Source of the DNA: Mameliella sp. CS4
Lineage (GTDB): Bacteria > Pseudomonadota > Alphaproteobacteria > Rhodobacterales > Rhodobacteraceae
Reading direction: 5' to 3'
DNA: 64,000 nucleotides
Assembly (NCBI RefSeq): GCF_019392335.1
Contig: NZ_JAHXRQ010000002.1
Location: 310,001 to 374,000, forward strand
In this document: positions 54,026 through 63,656 of the stretch, one piece after another
How the letters are laid out: each line of letters opens with the position of its first letter
Position numbering within the stretch: position 1 is the stretch's first letter
Translations under genes and position numbers: made by a program
Notes under the pieces: model-generated
Told to the model about the DNA's origin: nothing
What the model saw: only the letters and a program-made list of their open reading frames with translations
Databases searched by the model: none

Positions 54026-56671
54026 TCAGTGCAACTGCTCTACCGGGCGCAACAGCGCCGAGAGCGCGTCCCGCGTCGTCTGCCAGCATTCGGCCAGATC
54101 GGCCTGCCGCGCGTCCAGGTCCATGGTGTCGCCGGCCTTGGCCTCCTGTTCGATCTCCTGCAACAGCACCACCAGCCGCCCCGCGCCCATCATCGCGGCG
54201 GAACCGGCCATCCGGTGGGCCTCTGCGGCCAGCGTTGCCCGCCCGTCAGTCCCGCCGTGGGCAAGATCGGGCATAGCATGCGCAAAATCGGTCATTTCGA
54301 ACAGGAACCTTTCGTGCAGATGGCGCAGACGCGCCGGGGCCAGCTCCTGGCGCATTTCGTCCAGATGTGCCTCGTCGATCACGGCGGTCCGGTCGCCGGG
54401 CGCGGGCGCGTTGATCGGGGCCGGGCGGTCAGGGGCGTTTCCGGTCAGGACTTCGGTCAGGACCTTGCGGATCGCGTCCAGCGTCAGCGGCTTGATCAGG
54501 ACCGCCTGCATCCCCGCCGCGTGAAAGGCCTCGAGCTCTTGTGGCAGGGCATGGGCGGTGGTCGCCACGACCGGCGTTGTGGCATTTATCCCTCCGCGGC
54601 GGCGCAAGGCCCGCGATACGTTGATCCCGTCCATGCCGGGCATCGAGATATCCATCATCACAACGTCGAAACACCGGGTCGCCAGGATGGCCAAGGCCGC
54701 CTCGCCGCTGTTCGCGGTCTCGACCCGGTGGCCGTCGCGTTCCAGAAGGTCGCGCCCCACCAGCCGGTTGATCTCGTTGTCCTCGACCAGCAGGATATCG
54801 CAGGCCGGGGGGCGTTCGCTGCGCTCCGGGCTTGGCGCTTCGGGCATGGGTTTTTCTTCCGGCGGCGCCAGCGGCACCCGCAGCCAGAAGACGCTGCCGT
54901 CACCCGGTTCGCTTTCCACGCCCAGTTCGCCGCCAAGGACCGTGGCCAGCCGCAGCGAGATTCCCAGTCCCAGCCCCGTGCCAGAGGTGCTGCGTCCATA
55001 GGTGCTGTCGATGGTGACGAAATCCTCGAAGATCCGGTCGATGTCCTCTTCGGCAATGCCGATCCCGGTGTCCGTCACGCGCAGTTCGACGGACTCCAGC
55101 CCGGCGGCGCAATCGGCCTCCAGCGTGATGCGGCCGTTCCAGGTGAACTTGATCGCGTTGCCGACCAGGTTCAGCAGGATCTGGCGCAGCCGTTCGGGAT
55201 CGCCGTAAACCCGGTGCAGCTCGGGATTGGGCGGCACCAGGATCAGCCGGTTGCCACGGGCGCTGGCGTGCTGGCGCTGGTTGTCGATGATGTCCTCCAG
55301 CAGGGACACCAGGTCAAAGCCGGTCTTGCGCAGCGTCATCTTGCCCGCATCCAGCCGCGAGATGTCCAGCACGTCGTTCACATGGCGCAGCAGGATACGA
55401 CCCGATTCCCGCACGATGCGCAGGTAACGCTGGTGGCGTGCGTCCAGCGCCTTGTCATCGACCAGCTCCAGCGTGCCCAGCATCCCGTTCAGGGGGGTGC
55501 GCATCTCGTGGCTCATGACGGCCAGCAGTTCGGCTTTCTGCTTTTCGCCGGCGATGGCGCGGTCGCGGGCGCGCTTCAATTCGGCCTCGTTGCGGACCCG
55601 GTCCGAGATGTCGCGCAGGAAGGCGACGTAGATCTCGCCAGCGGGGCTTTGAGCCCGGGCAAGCGAGAGATCGACGGGAAAGACCGTGCCGTCGCTGCGG
55701 CGCGCGTCCAGACGCACGATCCCCTTGCCGATCACCCGCGCGTCGCCGTCGTGCCGGAACCGGTCCATCCCGCGCCTGTGCGCGGCACGGTAGTGATCCG
55801 GCACGATCAGGTCTGCCATGTCCGCCCCAAGCGCCTGGTTGCGGTCATAGCCGAAGATGCGTTCGGCCGCGCCGTTGTAATCCAGGATGCGCCCGGCCTC
55901 GTCCGAGACAACCACCGCGTCCAGCGAGGTCGACAGGATGGTCTCGATCCGCTCGCGCGTTTCGCGGTTGGCCCGGGCCTCGGCGTCGCTCTTGCGGGCC
56001 AGGCGGAACAGCATCAAGGCCAGCACCGCCAGGAGGATCACAAGGGTCACGGTCAGAAGGCCGACACGCACCATGCTCCTGCTCAGGCTGTCGCGCTGCG
56101 CAAAGCCCTGTTGCGAAAAGAACTCGACCCCGGCCAGGCTGGTGTCGCGCACGGTGGCGCGCACTGATCGCGCGTCTTCGGCCAGAGTGGGCAGGGCGGC
56201 CTGCAGGGCCTCGTCCGGGCCGTCGATGAACGGCAGCCAGGTTTTGCGAAACGCCTGGATCTCCTCGATCCGCTCGGGCATCACGCCGATCTGCATCAGG
56301 GCTTCGAAGCGGTGACTCTCGGTCAGGGTTTCGACCCGGCTGTAGAAGATGTCGTACCGCAAACGCACTTCGCTCAGCGAGTCGTCGCCCTTATCGGCGC
56401 GCAGGGCGGCGATTTCCAACGCCATCAGCTCGACCTCGGCCTGGCCCAGTGTCCACTGCATGTTGTCCGCCGCCGACGAGGCCAGCCGCCGTGTCTGCTG
56501 TTGCAGGTCCAGGACCAGCACCGCGATGGAGACCAGGATCATCACAAGGACGATGCCCGTCAGCCAGTTCGGCAGGCTGGACAACCAGGCCCGCTCTTCG
56601 CGGCCCCGGGTGCGTTCGGGTCCCTCGGTCACGCGGCGCTGCCACCCGGAAAGCTGGGTGAGGGGCAGCAT
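54026..56671 (-). CDS. Hybrid sensor histidine kinase (PAS, HisKA, HATPase, receiver, HPt)
   Basis: 881-residue membrane kinase. Order: two helices (about 37-56 and 203-223) enclosing a roughly 145-residue periplasmic sensor, a PAS domain (about 240-360, LDAVVVSDEAGRILDYNGAAERIFGY), HisKA with phospho-His about 388 (MSHEMRTPLNGML), HATPase (NAIKFTW, TDTGIGIAEED, GTGLGLGIS), receiver (DILLVEDNEINRLV, phospho-Asp in VVMMDISMPG) and C-terminal HPt (AEAHRMAGSAAMMG). The internal phosphorelay could end in the divergent regulator at 56921. Start at 56671 is chosen; a GTG at 56788 would add 39 residues. Confidence 0.9.
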   Translation of the reverse strand: MLPLTQLSGWQRRVTEGPERTRGREERAWLSSLPNWLTGIVLVMILVSIAVLVLDLQQQTRRLASSAADNMQWTLGQAEVELMALEIAALRADKGDDSLSEVRLRYDIFYSRVETLTESHRFEALMQIGVMPERIEEIQAFRKTWLPFIDGPDEALQAALPTLAEDARSVRATVRDTSLAGVEFFSQQGFAQRDSLSRSMVRVGLLTVTLVILLAVLALMLFRLARKSDAEARANRETRERIETILSTSLDAVVVSDEAGRILDYNGAAERIFGYDRNQALGADMADLIVPDHYRAAHRRGMDRFRHDGDARVIGKGIVRLDARRSDGTVFPVDLSLARAQSPAGEIYVAFLRDISDRVRNEAELKRARDRAIAGEKQKAELLAVMSHEMRTPLNGMLGTLELVDDKALDARHQRYLRIVRESGRILLRHVNDVLDISRLDAGKMTLRKTGFDLVSLLEDIIDNQRQHASARGNRLILVPPNPELHRVYGDPERLRQILLNLVGNAIKFTWNGRITLEADCAAGLESVELRVTDTGIGIAEEDIDRIFEDFVTIDSTYGRSTSGTGLGLGISLRLATVLGGELGVESEPGDGSVFWLRVPLAPPEEKPMPEAPSPERSERPPACDILLVEDNEINRLVGRDLLERDGHRVETANSGEAALAILATRCFDVVMMDISMPGMDGINVSRALRRRGGINATTPVVATTAHALPQELEAFHAAGMQAVLIKPLTLDAIRKVLTEVLTGNAPDRPAPINAPAPGDRTAVIDEAHLDEMRQELAPARLRHLHERFLFEMTDFAHAMPDLAHGGTDGRATLAAEAHRMAGSAAMMGAGRLVVLLQEIEQEAKAGDTMDLDARQADLAECWQTTRDALSALLRPVEQLH

Positions 56672-56920
56672 CGTTGCGCGGCCGGGGCGTGGGTGGTTCG
56701 GATCATCCGGATCTCCTGGCTGGCCAACGACCTTTTTCAGAAAAACGGGGCAGAGGGGCAGACGCAAGGGGCCAAAGCCGGTCAACACCGGCCAACTGAC
56801 CGGAACTGATGTTTGTAATAGATCGCGTTTTCTGTATCTTTCAGGGCTCCTGAGGCGCGCGGGGGGCTAGACTGCCATGTGCGTGTATCCGCCATTGGCG
56901 CAGATGGGGCGAGTAAAAAG

Positions 56921-57523
56921 ATGAGAATTCTGGTTGCAGACGACCACGACCTGGTGCGGGACACGATTGCGGCCTACCTGGACGGCGCCGATGTCGAAGA
57001 GGTCTGTACGGTGGCCACACTGCAGGATGCGGTTTCGCTGGCCAAGTCCAGCGGCAGTTTCGATCTTGTCCTGTTGGACTACAACATGCCGGGCATGAAC
57101 GGGCTGGAGGGGCTGGACCGTATGCGCGCCGCGAACGAGGGGCGCCCGGTGGCGATCCTCTCTGGCAGTGCGACGCGCGACGTGGCCACGGCGGCGCTGA
57201 AGGCGGGGGCGCAGGGGTTCATTCCCAAGACGCTCAGCGCCCGGTCGCTGCTGACGGCGGCCCGGTTCATGGCCGCCGGAGAGGTCTATACCCCGATCGA
57301 GTTCCTGAGGTCCGGCAACAAGGGCGAGGATGACATTCTCACCCGGCGGGAACAGCAGGTTCTGCAAGGCATCTGCGAGGGCAAGTCCAACAAGGAAATC
57401 GCCCGCGACCTGGACTTGCAGGAGGTCACGGTCAAGCTGCATGTCAAGACGCTCTCGCGCAAGCTCGAGGCGCGCAACCGAACCCACGCCGCAATGATCG
57501 GGCGGGACCGCGGGCTGATCTGA
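56921..57523 (+). CDS. NarL/LuxR-type response regulator
   Basis: 200-residue regulator: receiver domain MRILVADDHDLVRDTI with phospho-Asp in LVLLDYNMPG and Lys in FIPKTLS, and a LuxR-type helix-turn-helix LTRREQQVLQGICEGKSNKEIARDLDLQEVTVKLHVK near the C-terminus. Divergent from the hybrid kinase, its likely partner via the HPt domain. An upstream GTG (56879) is possible but ATG 56921 gives the standard start. Targets unknown. Confidence 0.92.
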   Translation: MRILVADDHDLVRDTIAAYLDGADVEEVCTVATLQDAVSLAKSSGSFDLVLLDYNMPGMNGLEGLDRMRAANEGRPVAILSGSATRDVATAALKAGAQGFIPKTLSARSLLTAARFMAAGEVYTPIEFLRSGNKGEDDILTRREQQVLQGICEGKSNKEIARDLDLQEVTVKLHVKTLSRKLEARNRTHAAMIGRDRGLI

Positions 57524-57575
57524 ACACGGGGTCCGGGCGGGGCTCGGTCCCATCAGGGTATAGGCGATCGCTGTA

Positions 57576-58067
57576 TCACCTGGGGCCATAGCGGCGGCGT
57601 TCGATCGTCACCCGCCCCTGTGCATCCGCCCGAACGATATGAAGGTCGCCGTATTCGATGGGCATGGGATCGGACAGGCCCAGGTCTTCCCAGATCGTGG
57701 CGATATTGCCCTTGTTGCCGATCCAGATCAGCGTCTTTCCGGCGCCGCTCTGCACCAGACCGGCGGTCGGCGCTTCCTGTGGCAGGCGGTTCACCGCCAG
57801 CCCACGGGCGCCCGCCAGCGGCGCGGCGGTGTCCAGGTTGCGCTTGATGCCGGGGCTGAAGATCAGGTCGATGTCAAAATCCTTGACTGCTTCGACCAAG
57901 GCGCGCGCGCGTTCGCGCCCCCGGGCATTCAGGTCTTCGCCGTTGCGATCCGCATGGCGGGTGACGATCAGCGTCGAGTTGGGGGCAAGCGCAAGGTTCT
58001 GCCCGGGCATCATGCCACAGGCGGGCACAAGGGCGACGGTGCCCAGCAGGAAGAAACGGCGGTTCAT
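57576..58067 (-). CDS. Lipoprotein with histidine-phosphatase-like domain
   Basis: 163-residue product with a lipoprotein signal (MNRRFFLLGTVALVPAC, lipobox LVPAC at about 13-17). The rest resembles the histidine phosphatase (phosphoglycerate mutase) superfamily: TLIVTRHADRNGEDLNARGRERARALVEAV with RH in the first motif, and IFSPGIKRNLDTAAPLA. The second catalytic His position (usually GH near the end) is not obvious; KTLIWIGNKGN replaces it, so catalysis is uncertain. Single gene, convergent with the response regulator. Confidence 0.75.
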   Translation of the reverse strand: MNRRFFLLGTVALVPACGMMPGQNLALAPNSTLIVTRHADRNGEDLNARGRERARALVEAVKDFDIDLIFSPGIKRNLDTAAPLAGARGLAVNRLPQEAPTAGLVQSGAGKTLIWIGNKGNIATIWEDLGLSDPMPIEYGDLHIVRADAQGRVTIERRRYGPR

Positions 58068-58154
58068 CTGGTTGATCCCTCCACTGTTTTTCGATCAGCC
58101 TAACGCCGCGTCACCTTTCAGGCAACGTCCGAAGCGAGGCCATCGGCGGCCATG

Positions 58155-58188
58155 AAAAAGGCCCGAAGTCCGGCAGGGACTTCGGGCC
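58155..58188 (-). terminator. Terminator of ileS
   Basis: Perfect 12-bp stem GGCCCGAAGTCC / GGACTTCGGGCC (58177-58188 and 58160-58171) with a 5-nt loop; read leftward it is followed by five T. About 28 nt past the ileS stop. Confidence 0.88.
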
Positions 58189-58215
58189 TTGCTTGCTCCG
58201 CGATGCGCGCCGGGA

Positions 58216-61134
58216 TCAGCCCAGGGCCGCGTCACACCGTTTGCAGGTGGCAGGGTGGGCGTGGCGCCCCACGTCCGGCAGGATCTTCCAGCAGCGCTGG
58301 CACTTCTCGCCGTCGGCCTTTTCAAAGACCACGCCGACGCCTTCGACCTCGGGCATCCGGTAGGCTTCGTTGGGCATCGGATCGCCGGTCAGGAAGATGT
58401 CCGAGGTGATGCAGACATCCTCGAAGGCGACCGATTTCAGGGCCTCCAGCATGTCGGGGTCGCGCACATGGACCACTGGCGCCGCCTCCAGCGAGGCGCC
58501 GATCACCTTGTCGGTGCGCTGCACCTCCAGCGCGGCGGTGACAACGCGGCGGGCGCGGCGCACCATCTGCCACTTGGCGGCCAGCGGTTCGTCCAGCCAG
58601 TCCTTGGGCGTCTCGGGGATGTCCTGCAGGTGGATCGACGATGTCTCGCCCGGGAAACGCTCCAGCCAGACTTCTTCCATCGTGAACACCAGGATCGGCG
58701 CAAGCCAGGTGGTCAGCCGGTGGAACAGCAGGTCCATGACGGTTCGTGCCGCGCGGCGGCGCGCGGTGTCGCCGTCGCAATAGAGCGCGTCCTTGCGGAT
58801 GTCGAAGTAGAAGGCCGACAGTTCCACGGTGCAGAAGTTGAACAACTGCTGATAGACGCCCTGGAAGTCATAGGCGGCATAGCCTGCGCGCACCACATGA
58901 TCCAGTTCCGCCAGCCGGTGCAGGATATAGCGTTCCAGCTCGGGCATGTCCTGGGCCTCGACGCGCTGATCCTCGGTGAAATGCGTCACCGCGCCCAGCA
59001 TGTAGCGCAGGGTATTGCGCAGACGGCGATAACCGTCGGCGGTGCCTTTCAGGATTTCCGGCCCGATGCGCAGGTCGGCGGTGTAATCCGCCTGCGCCAC
59101 CCAGAGGCGCAGGATATCGGCGCCGTACTGTTTGGTCACATCTTCCGGCGCCACGGTGTTGCCGAGCGACTTGGACATCTTGTTGCCCTTCTCGTCCAGC
59201 GTGAAACCGTGGGTCAGCACGCCGCGATAGGGCGCGCGGCCCTTGGTTCCGCAGGCCTGCAACATGGACGAATGGAACCAGCCGCGGTGCTGGTCGGTAC
59301 CTTCGAGGTAAAGGTCCGCGATCCCGTCCTCGGACCCGTCCGGCCTGTCGCGCAGGACAAAGGCATGGGTCGAACCAGAGTCGAACCAGACGTCGAGGAT
59401 GTCAAAGACCTGTTCCCATTCGCTGGGGTCGTAGTCATTGCCCAGGAAGCGTTCCTTGGCGCCGGGTTTGTACCAGGCGTCCGCGCCTTCGGTCTCGAAG
59501 GCTTCGAGGATGCGGGCGTTGACCGCCTCGTCGCGCAGCAGGAAATCCGCATCCGTCGGCATCGCCGCGCGTTTCACAAAACAGGTCAGCGGCACGCCCC
59601 AGGCGCGCTGGCGTGACAGCACCCAGTCAGGGCGCGCCTCGATCATCGAATAGAGCCGGTTGCGCCCCGTCTGCGGCGTCCATGTCACCAGCTGGTCGAT
59701 GCTTGTCAGGGCGCGTTCGCGGATCGTCTTGCCATAGGTGTCCTGCCCGTCGCCGACCTCGCGGTCGATGGCGGCGAACCACTGCGGCGTGTTGCGATAG
59801 ATCACCGGCGCCTTGGACCGCCAGCTATGCGGATAGCTGTGCGTCATCCGCCCGCGCGCGATCAGTCCGCCGACCTCGACCAGCTTGTCGATGACGGCAG
59901 TGTTGGCCTTGCCTTCCTTGCCCTTGGCGGTGACGACTTCCAGCCCCTTGAACAGCGGCACATGGGGCAGGAATTCGCCCGCCTCGCCGATGTTATGGGT
60001 CATCCGGTCCATCCAGCCGCGCTTGACGAAGGCGTCATAGTCCTCCTGGCCGTGGCTGGGCGCCGTATGCACAAACCCGGTCCCGGCCTCGTCGGTGACA
60101 TGGTCCCCGTCGATCATCGGCACGTCGTAGTCCCAGAACTCCTCGCCGCCCTCGACGCCCCGGAAGGGGTGGGCCAGCACCAGGTTCGCCAGTTCCCCGG
60201 TCGAGACGTCGCGCTTGCGCGTCCATTGCCCGTCCGACAGCCGCGCCTTGGTCAGCACTTCCTCGGCCAGCGCATCGGCCAGCAGATATTTGTCACCGAC
60301 CTTGACCCAGCATTCCTCGGGCGTGCCCGTGACCTCGTAGAGGCCGTAGGAGATCGCCGGGTTGAAGGCCACGGCCTTGTTCGAGGGGATCGTCCAGGGG
60401 GTCGTCGTCCAGATCACGACGCGCACACCGGCCAGGTCGCCGGTCGCGTTTGTGGCCGCGAAAGGCACCCAGATCGTGTGGCTCTTGTGATCGTGGTATT
60501 CCACCTCGGCCTCGGCCAGGGCGGTCTTTTCCACCGGCGACCACATCACCGGCTTGGAGCCCTGATACAAAGTCCCGTTCATCAGGAATTTCTGGAACTC
60601 TTCCGCGATCACCCGTTCGGCGTGGAAATTCATCGTCAGGTAGGGATCGGCCCAGTTTCCGGTCACGCCCAGGCGCTTGAACTCTTCGCGCTGGATGTCG
60701 ATCCAGCCATCGGCGAACTTGCGGCATTCCTGGCGAAAGTCGACCACGTCGACCTCGTCCTTGTTCTGGCCTTTCTCGCGGTATTTCTGCTCGATCTTCC
60801 ATTCGATCGGCAGGCCGTGGCAGTCCCAACCGGGGATGTAACGCGCGTCGCGGCCCATCATCTGCTGGCTGCGGACGATGAAATCCTTGAGGACCTTGTT
60901 CAGCGCGTGGCCGATGTGCAGGTGGCCGTTGGCGTAGGGCGGGCCGTCGTGCAGGGTAAAGGCCGGGCGGCCCTCTTTTTCCCGCAGGCGGTCATAGACG
61001 CCGATCTGTTCCCAGCGCGCCAGCCAGTCGGGTTCGCGCTTGGGCAGGCCGGCGCGCATCGGGAAATCGGTTTTCGGCAGGGACAGCGTGCTTTTGTAGT
61101 CGGGCACTGTCGTTTCGGTCGTGTCGGCGCACAT
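58216..61134 (-). CDS. ileS: Isoleucine-tRNA ligase
   Basis: 972-residue class I synthetase. Seen: the HIGH motif GHLHIGHALNKVLKD (about 70), editing domain TTTPWTIPSNKAVA, the KMSKS motif EKGNKMSKSLGN and the C-terminal zinc-finger CQRCWKILPD...CKRCDAALG. Start at 61134 (MCADTTET...) has AAGGACG upstream; a longer frame to 61155 would place that ribosome site inside the gene. Essential gene, own terminator. Confidence 0.97.
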   Translation of the reverse strand: MCADTTETTVPDYKSTLSLPKTDFPMRAGLPKREPDWLARWEQIGVYDRLREKEGRPAFTLHDGPPYANGHLHIGHALNKVLKDFIVRSQQMMGRDARYIPGWDCHGLPIEWKIEQKYREKGQNKDEVDVVDFRQECRKFADGWIDIQREEFKRLGVTGNWADPYLTMNFHAERVIAEEFQKFLMNGTLYQGSKPVMWSPVEKTALAEAEVEYHDHKSHTIWVPFAATNATGDLAGVRVVIWTTTPWTIPSNKAVAFNPAISYGLYEVTGTPEECWVKVGDKYLLADALAEEVLTKARLSDGQWTRKRDVSTGELANLVLAHPFRGVEGGEEFWDYDVPMIDGDHVTDEAGTGFVHTAPSHGQEDYDAFVKRGWMDRMTHNIGEAGEFLPHVPLFKGLEVVTAKGKEGKANTAVIDKLVEVGGLIARGRMTHSYPHSWRSKAPVIYRNTPQWFAAIDREVGDGQDTYGKTIRERALTSIDQLVTWTPQTGRNRLYSMIEARPDWVLSRQRAWGVPLTCFVKRAAMPTDADFLLRDEAVNARILEAFETEGADAWYKPGAKERFLGNDYDPSEWEQVFDILDVWFDSGSTHAFVLRDRPDGSEDGIADLYLEGTDQHRGWFHSSMLQACGTKGRAPYRGVLTHGFTLDEKGNKMSKSLGNTVAPEDVTKQYGADILRLWVAQADYTADLRIGPEILKGTADGYRRLRNTLRYMLGAVTHFTEDQRVEAQDMPELERYILHRLAELDHVVRAGYAAYDFQGVYQQLFNFCTVELSAFYFDIRKDALYCDGDTARRRAARTVMDLLFHRLTTWLAPILVFTMEEVWLERFPGETSSIHLQDIPETPKDWLDEPLAAKWQMVRRARRVVTAALEVQRTDKVIGASLEAAPVVHVRDPDMLEALKSVAFEDVCITSDIFLTGDPMPNEAYRMPEVEGVGVVFEKADGEKCQRCWKILPDVGRHAHPATCKRCDAALG

Positions 61135-61544
61135 TTGTGGCGTCCTTTGAATCACTGGTGTCGGTCAGGATGTTGGGGCGGCGCGACGTCTCATACGCCT
61201 TGTCCCGGCGGCTCGTATCCTCAGAGCGCCGGGCATGTAATTCGAATGATGAACACGTGGTACGTCATCTTGCGCGCCTTATAGGCCCGCCGCGCGGGCG
61301 CGTAAAGTGGGCAGGGATCGGCGGGAACCTGCGATGCTGCCTTGCAGCATGGGCGGGAAATGGCTTCCGGGTGACAGCTTTGGGTTGTGTCTGCTGGAAC
61401 CTGCCGAGCCGACTCTGCCATTTCGGCGGGCCTTTTCCGATGCGCGCCGCGCGCGGGATCGGCGGGTGTTCCGGGCGCGTTTCACCGCCATCTGATGACA
61501 CAGGCGCCGGCCACTCCGGCGCGCCAGGAGGAAAGGAAGGCCAG
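61135..61544. other. Intergenic region upstream of ileS
   Basis: 410 nt between divergent ileS and the small membrane gene. It holds a small hairpin ATGCTGC-CTT-GCAGCAT (61334-61350) and, read toward ileS, a TATAAGG stretch (around 61280) that may serve as a -10. No T-box-like element or convincing small gene was recognised. Confidence 0.4.
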
Positions 61545-61895
61545 ATGACACATCAGACGACAGACCCGTACCTGCGACAACACGAAGCCCGCTATTCGCC
61601 CGAGGAGCGCATCGATGAGCGTCTTTCCAGTTCGCGCCGGTCCGCCGGGTCGGCGCTGGGCATTGCCGTGGGGCTGATCCTTGCCATCGGGATCGTGGCG
61701 TTGATCGCTTTCGGTCCCGGGGCGACGACCGATCCGGTCGCCCCGGCCGAGGCGCCTGCCGCGGTGGACCCGGTCACGACCGGTGATCCCACAGCCGCTC
61801 CGTCGGCGGTGGACCCGGCCCAGGGCAGCGTCCCGCCCGAAGCGGAGACCGACGGCCCCGTCGCGCCGACGGCACCGGCGGTCCCCGCCGAGTGA
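61545..61895 (+). CDS. Membrane protein with Pro/Ala-rich tail
   Basis: 116-residue product: charged N-terminus with YSPEERIDERLSSSRRS, one helix (about 38-57, GIAVGLILAIGIVALIAFG) and a periplasmic Pro/Ala/Val/Asp-rich tail of about 55 residues (repeated AVDPVT, AVDPAQ, PVAPTAPAVPAE). Strong ribosome site AGGAGG. No family known. A well-formed terminator follows. Repeats suggest a low-complexity spacer rather than an enzyme. Confidence 0.75.
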   Translation: MTHQTTDPYLRQHEARYSPEERIDERLSSSRRSAGSALGIAVGLILAIGIVALIAFGPGATTDPVAPAEAPAAVDPVTTGDPTAAPSAVDPAQGSVPPEAETDGPVAPTAPAVPAE

Positions 61896-61916
61896 ACCGC
61901 CTCTGACAGCGGCACA

Positions 61917-61951
61917 GACCGGGGCCGGCCTGACCGGCCCCGGTCTTTTTT
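61917..61951 (+). terminator. Terminator after the Pro/Ala-rich membrane gene
   Basis: Perfect 12-bp stem GACCGGGGCCGG / CCGGCCCCGGTC (61917-61928, 61934-61945) followed by six T. Confidence 0.88.
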
Positions 61952-62054
61952 GCGTCAAACGCCCCGGAGCGCGGAGGATTCGGGCCGCCTGCGGCAGTGC
62001 GCCGCTTGCGCTGTCATGCCTCTCCGGCTTTCCCTGTTCGGCGGGAGGGGCGGC

Positions 62055-63248
62055 ATGTCCAGAAAACTCGACATCGCGATTGCCGGGGCCGGTATGGGCG
62101 GACTGGCGGCGGCGACGGCGCTGCGGCAGTCCGGTCACGACGTGACCGTCTTCGACCAGTTCGACGCGCCTGCACCGGTCGGCTCGGGGCTGGTGATGCA
62201 GCCCGTGGGCCTGGACGTGCTGGAACAGCTGGGCGCCCTGCCTGCCGCGATGGCGCAGGGCAACCGCATCCACCGGATGTTCGGCCATGAGGCCAACAGC
62301 GGCCTGCCGGTTCTGGACGTGGCCTATGACGCGCCGGGCGTGCCCCGCTTTGGCCTGGCCATTCACCGGGCTGCGCTGTTCAACGCGCTTTTCGACACGG
62401 CGATGGCCTCGGGCGCCCGTCTGGAACCGGGCCACCGCGTCACCGGCGAAAGGGACGGCAAGCTGTTGTTCGACACGGGAAGCGCTGGTCCCTTCGACCT
62501 GATCGTGGATGCCACTGGCGCCGGCTCTCCACTGTCGCCGATGCGGGCCCGCCCGCTGGGTTATGGCGCGCTTTGGGCTACGGTGACCTGGCCGAAAGAC
62601 ACCGACCTGCCGCGCAACGAACTGCGCCAGGCCTATCGGCGCGCCGACCGGATGATGGGGGTCCTGCCGGTCGGTGCGGTTCCGGGGCAGGAAGGGTTTC
62701 GCAGCGCGATCTTCTGGTCCTTGCCGTCCGGCGGTCATGCTGCCTGGCTGGACCGAGGGCTGGAGGCCTGGCGGGCCGAGGCCGTGGACCTGTGGCCCGA
62801 CTTTGCGCCCTTCATCAGCCAGATCACCGATCCCGACCAGATGACGATGGCGCGCTATGCGCATGGCACCCTTCGGCGTCCATTCCGCGAGGGTGTGGTG
62901 CATATCGGCGACGCGGCGCACCGCGCAAGTCCACAGCTGGGGCAGGGGGCGAACATGGCGCTGCTGGATGCCTGGGCCCTGGCGCAGGCGCTGAAGCTGG
63001 CGCATGATGACCTGCCGCTTGCTGCGCTGACCTATGCCCGGGCACGGCGCTGGCACGTGCGCAGCTACCAGTTGATGAGCCGGCTTTTCACGCCACAGTA
63101 TCAGGGCGACAGCCGCCTGTTGCCGATCCTGCGTGACCGGGTGCTCTACCCGATGTCCACGCTGAAACCGATTCAGGGTATCCTTACGCGGCTTGTCTGC
63201 GGAGATCTTCTGCCGCCGTTTGGCTCGCTTGTGCCGCCCGAGACGTGA
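62055..63248 (+). CDS. FAD-dependent monooxygenase (UbiH/salicylate hydroxylase type)
   Basis: 397-residue flavoprotein: GAGMGGLAAATALRQSGHDVTVFDQ (FAD-binding GxGxxG), the second FAD segment FDLIVDATGAGSPLS and VHIGDAAHRASPQLGQGANMALLDAWALAQAL (GD motif). Family members hydroxylate aromatic or related substrates with NAD(P)H and oxygen. Start ATG follows GGGAGGGG. No pathway genes around, so the substrate is open. Its end overlaps the convergent small membrane gene by 65 nt. Confidence 0.87.
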   Translation: MSRKLDIAIAGAGMGGLAAATALRQSGHDVTVFDQFDAPAPVGSGLVMQPVGLDVLEQLGALPAAMAQGNRIHRMFGHEANSGLPVLDVAYDAPGVPRFGLAIHRAALFNALFDTAMASGARLEPGHRVTGERDGKLLFDTGSAGPFDLIVDATGAGSPLSPMRARPLGYGALWATVTWPKDTDLPRNELRQAYRRADRMMGVLPVGAVPGQEGFRSAIFWSLPSGGHAAWLDRGLEAWRAEAVDLWPDFAPFISQITDPDQMTMARYAHGTLRRPFREGVVHIGDAAHRASPQLGQGANMALLDAWALAQALKLAHDDLPLAALTYARARRWHVRSYQLMSRLFTPQYQGDSRLLPILRDRVLYPMSTLKPIQGILTRLVCGDLLPPFGSLVPPET

Positions 63249-63555
63249 CGCGCCGTGCCCGCGCGGCGTCTGCCCGGCGGTCGGAGGCCCTGCGCAGCAG
63301 GCGCAGGACAATGGCCGCGATGCCGATGCTGATCCAGAACACCTGGATCAGGGCCGAGGCCAGGTTGAATTCATGGCTGAGGCCGATCAGCACCAGCGAC
63401 GCGGCCGCCGTATTGCCGACAAAATAGGACAGGCAGTCCCCGGTCACGAGCCGAAAGCTGAGCGCCGCATACACGCCGACATAAAGGAAAAAACCGCAAA
63501 GCCCGACGGCACGAAAGACGTCCTCGGGTTTTGTGGTGGACAGGAAATCGATCAT
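63184..63555 (-). CDS. Small membrane protein (CBU_0592-like)
   Basis: 123-residue product with three helices: FRAVGLCGFFLYVGVYAALSF, SYFVGNTAAASLVLIGLSHEF and ALIQVFWISIGIAAIVLRLL, then a basic Arg/Ala-rich tail. The helix pattern with F-I-x-I-G-I-A-A resembles the CBU_0592 family of unknown function. Start ATG at 63555. It overlaps the end of the monooxygenase gene on the other strand by 65 nt. Confidence 0.65.
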   Translation of the reverse strand: MIDFLSTTKPEDVFRAVGLCGFFLYVGVYAALSFRLVTGDCLSYFVGNTAAASLVLIGLSHEFNLASALIQVFWISIGIAAIVLRLLRRASDRRADAARARRVTSRAAQASQTAAEDLRRQAA

Positions 63556-63656
63556 GGGAAAGGGTCCGGGCAAATGGAAATGGGCAAAGACAACATCGCC
63601 ATCCTGTGCCGGGCACCCGTTTGACGCGAGTGAGGTATTCCTGACTTCTTTGGGGC

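Noticed and set aside
53954..56167. 737-codon plus-strand frame opposite the histidine kinase
   Set aside because: Antisense to a kinase with full set of catalytic motifs; no recognisable domain.
61482..63311. 609-codon minus-strand frame over the membrane gene and monooxygenase
   Set aside because: Shadow of genuine genes with clear motifs on the plus strand; it also crosses a strong terminator.
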